Origin: CAZYPH01 sp964649095
GTDB lineage: Bacteria; Bdellovibrionota; UBA1018; UBA923
NCBI GenBank assembly: GCA_964649095.1
Contig: CAZYPH010000109.1
Span: forward strand, 1-7,132
Length of the DNA: 7,132 bases
Direction of reading: 5' to 3'
Both the position numbers and the translations under genes were made by a program. Each line of letters opens with the position of its first letter. Positions within the stretch are counted from its first letter, which is position 1. Under the pieces are notes generated by a model that was not told the origin of the DNA, made no database searches, and saw only the letters and a program-made list of their open reading frames with translations. This document shows, piece after piece, positions 1-5,491 of this stretch.

Positions 1-730
1 GCCACTCGGTTAGTAGCGGTGCGGTAAGAGTGTTGCTGGCCGATTGCAGCCCTTCAAGATAATCTAACGACCGGTACAGAGGCACTAAAAGATCGTCGGG
101 GTGCGAGGCGCCAGCTAGGCCTACGGCGCCCGTGCTGTTGGGGTCGGTCATGGAGGAGTGAAAATTGTGGGTATAGCCCAACAAGCCCGCTAGGTAGCCT
201 GCGCCGGCCCCAGCTGGGCCCCTCGTGGCTCCGATCAGGGCCGTCACTAGGACTGTCATCGAGGTCATGATCGTCCCAGAAAACAGCTCGGCCATCAGGC
301 GACCAGACTGGTGTGTGCAGTCAAAGTTTTGAGCTCGGGTGGCGATGTCGTTTAATGGATTAGCGATTCCTGCCGGTAATCGGTTGATGTCTGTGACGCG
401 ATCGTTCGGGCGATCGCGTAGCGAAAGATTGCCGGTGTTGGATAAGAGTATGGGGAGACTCAAGTCAGCTCTAAGCGTTTCACAGGCGGCGCGGATGTCG
501 ACGTCGCGTTGGCTGTTTGTGGTGCGAGATCTTTCAACGGCGCTCCGAACGTGCAGTAGCGCGCTTTGCAGGCGGCGGAAGTCTCGGAGATCTGCAGGAT
601 CGCAGGCCGCGGGCCTTACGGTCGCGGCTGGGCCTGTGCGCTGAGCATAGGCGGTACTCTGGAATGCCAGACTGTTGAGCCCGATACTATTTAGAACAAC
701 TAAAGTTACCGTGGTTGACCAATTTTTCAT
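1..730 (-). CDS. Secreted protein of unknown function (3' end beyond window)
   Basis: The minus frame starts with ATG at 730-728 and stays open for 243 codons to the window edge. An A/G-rich stretch (AGAAAGAG) lies just upstream as a possible ribosome site. Residues 1-29 form a Sec signal peptide (MKNW..., hydrophobic TVTLVVLNSIGLNSLAF, then STAYA before Q30). The mature part is mostly helical and Arg-rich from 45 to 90, with cysteines at 43, 83 and 138. Residues 153-186 form a hydrophobic Met/Gly/Ala-rich segment (TVLVTALIGA, then GPAGAGAGYLAGLLGY) that could cross or insert into a membrane. I recognise no family. It begins 33 bases after the stop of a small secreted peptide gene and is probably the fourth gene of the minus-strand unit. 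That it is a gene and exported is well supported; its function is unknown. Confidence 0.85.
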   Translation of the reverse strand, partial: MKNWSTTVTLVVLNSIGLNSLAFQSTAYAQRTGPAATVRPAACDPADLRDFRRLQSALLHVRSAVERSRTTNSQRDVDIRAACETLRADLSLPILLSNTGNLSLRDRPNDRVTDINRLPAGIANPLNDIATRAQNFDCTHQSGRLMAELFSGTIMTSMTVLVTALIGATRGPAGAGAGYLAGLLGYTHNFHSSMTDPNSTGAVGLAGASHPDDLLVPLYRSLDYLEGLQSASNTLTAPLLTEW

Positions 731-763
731 AAAAATGCGCTCTTTCTTACTGCGTTAGCTGCC

Positions 764-952
764 TCAAATAATTTTCCAAAGCCGGGCGTAGTTCGTTGCG
801 TTCGGTGGACGTGCTGCCTGGGGGCATGGGGCGGCCGGTCGTGTTATTTGCGGCGCTTGCGGCGTTTGCGCATAGAGGGCGTGGGTCCATAATAGCGGCG
901 CGGTAAGTACAGCAAAGTGGCGTGCGCGTCGGAGTCGTTTTGCTCTCGGCAT
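764..952 (-). CDS. Small secreted proline-rich peptide, 62 residues
   Basis: A short minus-strand ORF lies between the GT22 gene (44 bases away) and the left-edge secreted gene (33 bases away). It starts with an Arg-rich n-region (MPRAKRLRRARH), a hydrophobic core (FAVLTAPLLWTHALYA) and a likely cleavage before Q29. The mature peptide would be only about 34 residues: TPQAPQITRPAAP, one Cys at 43, then ARPPNATNYARLWKII. The AQTP start and the PNATN pentapeptide also occur in the signal/linker region of the metallopeptidase at 5492. The ribosome site is weak (AAAGAA). It could be a genuine secreted peptide, possibly a lipid-free relative of small entericidin-like proteins only in size, or the surviving 5' end of a longer exported protein. 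No function is assigned. Confidence 0.6.
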   Translation of the reverse strand: MPRAKRLRRARHFAVLTAPLLWTHALYAQTPQAPQITRPAAPCPQAARPPNATNYARLWKII

Positions 953-996
953 TTCTTTATTGTAGGGCGTCTAGTTTGATGTGCAGCCGGCAGAAA

Positions 997-2514
997 TTAC
1001 TGCGCGGCAGGGCCTGCCGATGGGCGCTCGCAGACAAATATTCGCGGCACAAATGTCGACTCTTTTTTTAAAGGATTAGGTTGAAACTCCGCGCGCGCCG
1101 GACAGGCGTAGTGCGGGGTGTTTGTTTTTGAAGCGCGTTCGTTGAGGGCGTTTTCAAAAAACACAGCGTCGTCCCACTCGGCCAAAATAACGAATGTGGT
1201 TTGACTACGAAGTTGCGTAAATAGCGTATCAAAATCGGTCGGGGCTAAAAGGCGTAACGTTTTTGGTAGATAAAATTTTGGTACCGAAAAATAGGCCACA
1301 ACTGTCTGGGTGTTTGGGCTAATTGCGGGGATGGCCTGCATGGCCTGAATGCGGGCGTAATTAGGGCGTTTGATAAGATAGTGCACTATGTTGTGTGTGG
1401 CGTGGGCGGTAAGGGCGGCGATAAGTATGATCTTAATTTGTGAAAAGAATTTGTAATTATATATATTATAAAAAATATATATAATATAGATAATACTAGG
1501 ATATAAAGCCGGCACCAAAAATCGTTTTTCTTTGTGCGGAATCAGGCAATAGATTGTTACAGTGAGTAGGCTTGTCAGGGCTCCTGCGTACACAAAATGG
1601 TGGAGTTCGTGCGACGGGGTGTCGGTCGTGGCGGGTTGCCTTACCTGTTTTGTCGAAAAGTAACGCCCATACACATCAGCTGCCGCCGCTGCCAGTAAGG
1701 CTATCGAGCAGAGATCGATCCAATAAATCACATGGTAGTACCAAGGCGACGTGCCCCAAGGGTGGGCCTCGCCCGAGGCGATATTATAGTGAAAATGCGT
1801 GGCCACACTTTTAAACCACGTGCCCCAGTACCAAAAATCGGCGGCGCCCAGAGTAATAAAAAATAAGAGGCCTATGCTTACGGTGATGGTGAGGCGTTTT
1901 TTTAATTTATATACATTTAAAATATTGTATATAAATATATACAAAAATGAATATAGTGCTGTATCGATTTTAATGAGCGCTGCGAATCCGAAAAACCCCG
2001 TCCCAAGGGCCATCAACCAACCCCGTTTTTGTGAGTAGGCCAAGGCACCAAAAAATAAAAACGGCAGGGCGAACATTTCGTTGTGTAGGTGTACCGACGT
2101 AAATAGGCCGTAGGGCCACAATGTCGCGAGTAATGCTATAATAAAGGCGCTACGATTGTTGCGGGTTGGCGCGTTTACCGACGCCGACTGCGCCTGTAAT
2201 TGTTGAACGATCCGGTAAATGGCCGGCGCCATCAGGCTATGCAAAAACGCCTGAATTAGGCGCACACACGTTACTTGGTAGAGTGGGTTCGTAATGCCTA
2301 AAGTTTGGGCCAGTAGTAGTGGGCGCGAAATCACGTAGGGGTAAATGGGCGAGCGGTGGCCGCCGGTCCATTCATAGGTTTTGTCCCACTCAAAACCCAA
2401 AAAACCACTGGCGGGTTCGATGACTTGCCAGTGTTCGTCCATATGAAAAAAACCATGCGTGTACACCGCCAACGCCGCCCGCACAAAAAACGCGATTAAA
2501 AATAGGTAGAGCAT
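997..2514 (-). CDS. GT22-family mannosyltransferase-like membrane protein (ALG9/PIG-B superfamily)
   Basis: A 505-residue polytopic membrane protein with about ten hydrophobic segments between residues 1 and 370, then a soluble C-terminal region of about 120 residues. Two GT22 hallmarks are visible. In the first luminal/periplasmic loop, HMDEHWQVIEPA (H24, D26, E27) is followed by TYEWTGGHRSPIYP (residues 46-59), matching the family's H-x-D-E-x-W-Q ... T-W-E-W ... R-S-x-x-Y-P block. The HKEKRF motif at 327-332 matches the conserved HKE-x-RF of ALG9, ALG12 and PIG-B. Known GT22 enzymes transfer mannose from a polyprenyl-phosphate sugar to a glycan or lipid on the outer membrane face; donor and acceptor here are unknown. 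Start ATG 2514 has no Shine-Dalgarno, which suggests translational coupling to the hydrolase gene 54 bases upstream, in the same frame. Segments near 194-204 and 343-354 are written in almost pure A/T. Confidence 0.85.
   Translation of the reverse strand: MLYLFLIAFFVRAALAVYTHGFFHMDEHWQVIEPASGFLGFEWDKTYEWTGGHRSPIYPYVISRPLLLAQTLGITNPLYQVTCVRLIQAFLHSLMAPAIYRIVQQLQAQSASVNAPTRNNRSAFIIALLATLWPYGLFTSVHLHNEMFALPFLFFGALAYSQKRGWLMALGTGFFGFAALIKIDTALYSFLYIFIYNILNVYKLKKRLTITVSIGLLFFITLGAADFWYWGTWFKSVATHFHYNIASGEAHPWGTSPWYYHVIYWIDLCSIALLAAAAADVYGRYFSTKQVRQPATTDTPSHELHHFVYAGALTSLLTVTIYCLIPHKEKRFLVPALYPSIIYIIYIFYNIYNYKFFSQIKIILIAALTAHATHNIVHYLIKRPNYARIQAMQAIPAISPNTQTVVAYFSVPKFYLPKTLRLLAPTDFDTLFTQLRSQTTFVILAEWDDAVFFENALNERASKTNTPHYACPARAEFQPNPLKKESTFVPRIFVCERPSAGPAAQ
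1456..1485. repeat. A/T-only inverted repeat inside the GT22 gene
   Basis: ATTATATATATT (1456-1467) and its exact complement AATATATATAAT (1474-1485) enclose a six-base loop. It encodes about residues 344-353 of the glycosyltransferase, an Ile/Tyr/Phe/Asn run in a membrane segment. It is probably a by-product of A/T-only codon choice, not a dedicated element. Confidence 0.7.
1905..1936. repeat. Second A/T-rich inverted repeat inside the GT22 gene
   Basis: Ten-base arms ATTTATATAC (1905-1914) and GTATATAAAT (1927-1936) enclose a 12-base loop. The stretch encodes about residues 194-204, around IFIYNILNVYK, at the end of a membrane segment. It resembles the 1456-1485 repeat in composition and setting. 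Confidence 0.6.
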
Positions 2515-2568
2515 GTCTACAGTGTACGAGAGCTCTTGGGTTTCGTCACGGGTGGGGCCGAGTAAGCA

Positions 2569-4182
2569 CTAATTTCCCAGTGCGCGCAGGCAGGGCCCGC
2601 TTGAGAGATCTGGTGAGTCTGGTGCATTGGGCCCACCCACTGTACGACTCAAAGCCCCAGCCGCACTCAAATAATTAATCGTAGCTCGAATGGCCTCGGG
2701 CACTAATACGGCGCCGCCGTGGCCGCCTTCGATCACGACACTGCCTGACGCACGAAATAGCCGGGCCTCTTGTGCCACTTGTTCTGGGCGTTCATCGCCT
2801 GAGGCGTGCACGATGTAGTAGGGGGTGGGTTCTTCTGTTGACGAACCCATGTGCCCGCTCGCACCACGCGCTCGTTGTATCGCCCGCGGCCACAAAATGG
2901 CCGTACCGTCGTCGGCGAGGCGCGCCATGCTCATCCAAAAGGCGCTGCCGGAGGTGCGGTTTAAGAGGCGTTCGATTTCGGCTGTCATCATAGAAGTGGG
3001 TGGTAGTCGGCTCGCCGTGGCAAAAAAATACACGAGGCGTTCCGTGGGTACGTAGGGTCCTAGCAGGGCCTGGGCTTGTGTGATTTCGCGTTCGAGTTGT
3101 CTCGCTGTTAACGGCCAGGGTGAGTGTTGGGCGATGGCCTCTAAGATGTGGGCCGTGTTAGGGCCTATCGTGCGTTGGTCGGTTACGATCTCGGCCAATT
3201 GCGTGCGTATGGCCTGTAGTGTGCGCTGGTTCGAGCTCTCGACAGCGCTACGAGTTAGCCCTGCCGCAAGACTGCCGTTCACAATCGCAGCTAACGGAGC
3301 CAAGGGTCCCCAGATTAAATTAAGTGGGCTTGTCGCGGCTAATACACCGGCCGCTTGGCCAGCCTGCTGTGCTGCATAGTGAGCGGCCTGTGTCGCCTGT
3401 TTTTCCAGCGCTACAATATGAGCCAAACGTTGCGGCATCGCTAAAACCGATGCAGTCAGTGCTGTGGGTGGAACTATCGGCGCCATCAAGCTCACGATGG
3501 CCGCCACCCCGTCGTCGTCAAAGTTTAAGGGCGTTGAAGCGTTGAGTAGTGGCGTCTGACCGTCGTTGTCACAACCGGCATAGGTAAGACCGGTCATGGC
3601 AAGGCGTACGATGTAACCCCCTCGCGAGTGGCCCATTAGGGTTAGGGGTTTTTGAGTGTGGTGATGAATGGCTCGTAGAATCGCTCTAAGATACATCGTC
3701 GCAAACCCTTCGATCGTATTGTGGTAGCCGTCGAGATCGTGCAGATGGTGCCCCGAAATACTCGATTTGGTGCCGTGCCCCGGCGGATGCACAATGACAA
3801 CGTCGTGCCCACGCTGCGAGAGCGCTTCGGCAAAAAAACTATAATAGTGCGCGTTCATAACATACCCCGCGATGAGTACGATGGTGTTTCGAGGTGTGTC
3901 ACCGGATTGTGCTAGCGGGCGAGGCTGCGCGTGGTGGGTCACACCAAAAATACGCATGCCGTCGTCGAATAAAAATTCTATCGGCGACGTGCCACCCGCA
4001 AAACGCATCGCTGGCACGTTGGTGCGCGTGTAGATGATTTGTGGTGTTTGGCGGGGGAGTGGTTGTTGCGGCTGGGCATGGGATAGTGGAATCTGTATAA
4101 TAAATAGAATAAATATATTTAAAAATATATATATAGAAACAAAATTTCGAATCTGACTACTGTTTGAGTTAGTTAAAGACAT
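2569..4182 (-). CDS. Exported alpha/beta hydrolase with a large helical insertion
   Basis: A 537-residue protein. A signal peptide or signal anchor covers residues 14-36 (FVSIYIFLNIFILFIIQIPLSHA) with cleavage likely before Q37, then a Pro/Gln linker (QPQQPLPRQTPQ). The hydrolase core follows: VLIAGYVMNAHYYSFF as the oxyanion-side strand and turn, VVIVHPPGHG as the next strand, then nucleophile elbow GHSRGG with Ser186. The likely acid is Asp463 in HASGDE and the base is His488 in EGGHGG, so the triad appears complete. Between Ser186 and Asp463 lie about 275 residues, much of them an Ala-rich helical cap (ALEKQATQAAHYAAQQAGQAAG). This is longer than in typical lysophospholipase or esterase folds. 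Substrate is unknown; a lipase, esterase or thioesterase acting in the periplasm or outside is inferred. It is the first gene of the minus-strand unit and is divergent from the ATPase gene. Confidence 0.88.
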   Translation of the reverse strand: MSLTNSNSSQIRNFVSIYIFLNIFILFIIQIPLSHAQPQQPLPRQTPQIIYTRTNVPAMRFAGGTSPIEFLFDDGMRIFGVTHHAQPRPLAQSGDTPRNTIVLIAGYVMNAHYYSFFAEALSQRGHDVVIVHPPGHGTKSSISGHHLHDLDGYHNTIEGFATMYLRAILRAIHHHTQKPLTLMGHSRGGYIVRLAMTGLTYAGCDNDGQTPLLNASTPLNFDDDGVAAIVSLMAPIVPPTALTASVLAMPQRLAHIVALEKQATQAAHYAAQQAGQAAGVLAATSPLNLIWGPLAPLAAIVNGSLAAGLTRSAVESSNQRTLQAIRTQLAEIVTDQRTIGPNTAHILEAIAQHSPWPLTARQLEREITQAQALLGPYVPTERLVYFFATASRLPPTSMMTAEIERLLNRTSGSAFWMSMARLADDGTAILWPRAIQRARGASGHMGSSTEEPTPYYIVHASGDERPEQVAQEARLFRASGSVVIEGGHGGAVLVPEAIRATINYLSAAGALSRTVGGPNAPDSPDLSSGPCLRALGN

Positions 4183-4188
4183 AGCAAC

Positions 4189-4194
4189 TTTATA
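4189..4194 (-). promoter_or_regulatory. Candidate -10 element of the hydrolase operon
   Basis: On the minus strand TATAAA lies six bases before the hydrolase ATG (TATAAA-GTTGCT-ATG), the same spacing as TAAAAT to the ATPase ATG. No good -35 hexamer is seen at 16-18 bases; TTGCCT is at 20. A second TATAAA lies within TTTTATAAAA (4198-4207). Low confidence. Confidence 0.25.
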
Positions 4195-4226
4195 TTGTTT
4201 TATAAAAGTACGTTAGGCAATAAGGC

Positions 4227-4292
4227 GTTAGTAAAGTGGACTTGACTCCATTTTACTCATGAGTAAAATGGAATTATGTCCACTTTACTAAC
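4227..4292. repeat. 66-base interrupted palindrome with four alternating half-sites
   Basis: Two nested inverted repeats share one centre between 4259 and 4260. The outer arms are GTTAGTAAAGTGGAC (4227-4241) and its exact complement at 4278-4292. The inner arms are TCCATTTTACTCA (4247-4259) and its exact complement at 4260-4272, joined without a loop. The arms are separated by unpaired pentamers TTGAC and ATTAT. Each arm carries AGTAAARTGGA, so the element holds four copies in the order plus, minus, plus, minus. The ATPase ATG (4276-4278) lies in the right-hand pentamer and outer arm. The layout suits binding by a dimeric protein to DNA; as RNA it would also fold into a long hairpin. Confidence 0.9.
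4242..4269 (+). promoter_or_regulatory. Candidate promoter of the ATPase gene, embedded in the palindrome
   Basis: TTGACT (4242-4247, one mismatch to the sigma-70 consensus) and TAAAAT (4264-4269, one mismatch) are separated by 16 bases. The expected transcription start falls about 7 bases after the second hexamer, at or beside the A of ATG 4276, giving a leaderless mRNA. This would explain the missing Shine-Dalgarno. The inference assumes sigma-70-like promoters in this organism. Confidence 0.4.
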
Positions 4293-5451
4293 GAATAAAA
4301 ATCGCCCAAAAGACCCATCGCAGGCCGCTAAACGTTATTTGACCGAGCTGGTTAAGGCTGATCTGTCAGAGAAGATGGTCTTCATTGGTGGTCCACGCCA
4401 GGTCGGTAAAACAACGTTTGCAAAGTCATTGATTGGTGCCGCAAGCGATCTACACAATGCCTATTTCAATTGGGACAACGCCGAACACCGAACGCGTATT
4501 CGCGGCAAAGATTGGCCTGCAACAGAACCATTAATTGTATTCGATGAGTTGCATAAGTTTGCGCGCTGGCGGGGGTTGATAAAAGGCTTCTATGACACTC
4601 AGAATCACCAACACGCGTTTTTGGTTACCGGTTCGGCACGATTAGACCACTACAGCAAAGGTGGTGATTCGCTTCTAGGGCGCTACCATTATTATCGTTT
4701 GCATCCGTTTTCACTGCCGGAGTTGGGGTATACCCAAGGCGCTCTTGATGCCTTGATGCAATTTGGTGGTTTTCCTGAGCCGCTTTTTAAGCAGAGTAGG
4801 CGTACGCTTCGACGCTGGCATTTGCAGCGTTTGAGTCGATTGATTCGAGAGGATCTTGTCGATCTTGAACGCGTCCGAGAGGTGACACTGGTCGAACATC
4901 TTGCCGAAGTGTTGCCGGATCGTGTCGGTTCACCACTTTCCATCAAAAATTTGTCTGAAGATCTTCAGGTAGATTTTAAAACAATCGATCGATGGGTGGG
5001 TATTTTAGAAAATCTTTATTACGCCTATCGAATAGCGCCTTACGGGGCACAAAAAATTCGCGCTGTAAAAAAGGAACAGAAATTGTACTTGTGGGATTGG
5101 AGCCTGATCTCAAACATCGGCACTCGTTTTGAGAACTTAGTGGCGTCGCAGTTGTTAAAATATTGCCATTTTTTAGAAGACACCGAAGGCTACCGTATGG
5201 AACTGCGATTTCTTAGAGACTCGGATAAACGCGAAATCGATTTTGTTGTCTTGAAAGATCGTCGACCAATCTTTGCGGTCGAGTGTAAAACCGGCGAAAA
5301 GGCTCTATCGCCGCATATTGCTTACTTTCAAAAACGCACTCCGATTCCAATATTTTACCAAGTGCATCTCGGCACGCGCCACCAATCCCCAATGCCTGGC
5401 GTCGAGATCTTACCGTTTGATGTTTTTTGTAAAAAAACACATATGGTTTAA
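4276..5451 (+). CDS. AAA+ ATPase with DUF4143 C-terminal domain (COG1373 type)
   Basis: A 391-residue cytosolic protein with the usual domain order of this family. Walker A is GPRQVGKTT with K45, preceded by VFIG. Walker B is LIVFDELHKF with D90 and E91. A sensor-like LVTGSARLD spans 116-124, and the family signature GGFPEP is at 164-169. A winged-helix-like segment follows (LSIKNLSEDLQVDFKTIDRWVGIL). The C-terminal DUF4143 part has FENLVASQLL, then EIDFVVL and FAVECKTG, an arrangement like the D...ExK core of PD-(D/E)XK nuclease folds. The cellular role of the family is unsettled. The start ATG sits inside a 66-base palindrome and has no good Shine-Dalgarno; the next in-frame ATG (Met34) would cut into the strand before Walker A, so 4276 is preferred. 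All neighbours are exported or membrane proteins, so this gene is out of place and may be acquired. Confidence 0.93.
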   Translation: MSTLLTNKNRPKDPSQAAKRYLTELVKADLSEKMVFIGGPRQVGKTTFAKSLIGAASDLHNAYFNWDNAEHRTRIRGKDWPATEPLIVFDELHKFARWRGLIKGFYDTQNHQHAFLVTGSARLDHYSKGGDSLLGRYHYYRLHPFSLPELGYTQGALDALMQFGGFPEPLFKQSRRTLRRWHLQRLSRLIREDLVDLERVREVTLVEHLAEVLPDRVGSPLSIKNLSEDLQVDFKTIDRWVGILENLYYAYRIAPYGAQKIRAVKKEQKLYLWDWSLISNIGTRFENLVASQLLKYCHFLEDTEGYRMELRFLRDSDKREIDFVVLKDRRPIFAVECKTGEKALSPHIAYFQKRTPIPIFYQVHLGTRHQSPMPGVEILPFDVFCKKTHMV

Positions 5452-5466
5452 TAAATAGAATCAATT

Positions 5467-5472
5467 TATAAT
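5467..5472 (+). promoter_or_regulatory. Candidate -10 element of the metallopeptidase gene
   Basis: An exact TATAAT lies 19 bases before ATG 5492 in the 40-base gap after the ATPase stop. The predicted start near 5479 would give a short leader containing the G-rich run GGGGGCG before the ATG. The -35 position (around TGGTTT) is poor. If active, the peptidase is transcribed independently of the ATPase. Confidence 0.3.
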
Positions 5473-5491
5473 TTTTGAAAATGGGGGCGTT

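Larger units (their letters stand above)
4183..4275. promoter_or_regulatory. Divergent intergenic region between hydrolase and ATPase genes
   Basis: This 93-base gap separates the starts of two divergent genes. Its left half is AT-rich and contains the short palindrome TTTTATAAAA (4198-4207). Its right half is most of a 66-base interrupted palindrome that continues into the ATPase coding sequence. Neither start codon has a recognisable Shine-Dalgarno at normal spacing. It must hold the control signals for both directions unless promoters lie inside the genes. Confidence 0.75.

Noticed and set aside
339..644. A 101-codon plus-strand open frame near the left edge
   Set aside because: It is antisense to the left-edge secreted gene, which has a clear signal peptide, operon position and an uninterrupted frame to the edge.
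2515..2571. Possible single fused hydrolase-GT22 protein, since both genes share a frame
   Set aside because: An in-frame TAG at 2571-2569 ends the hydrolase after a complete triad, and the GT22 protein begins with a normal first membrane segment at its own ATG.
5422..5438. Hairpin GTTTTTT-GTA-AAAAAAC considered as a terminator for the ATPase
   Set aside because: It lies inside the coding sequence before the stop, has an almost pure A-T stem and lacks a GC-rich stem followed by a U tract.
4098..5461. A 13-base direct repeat, TAATAAATAGAAT, at 4098-4110 and 5449-5461 on either side of the ATPase gene, considered as a target-site duplication
   Set aside because: The left copy is inside the hydrolase signal-peptide codons and the right copy overlaps the ATPase stop. 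In such A/T-rich tracts a match of this length can arise by chance, and flanking bases do not support an insertion end.
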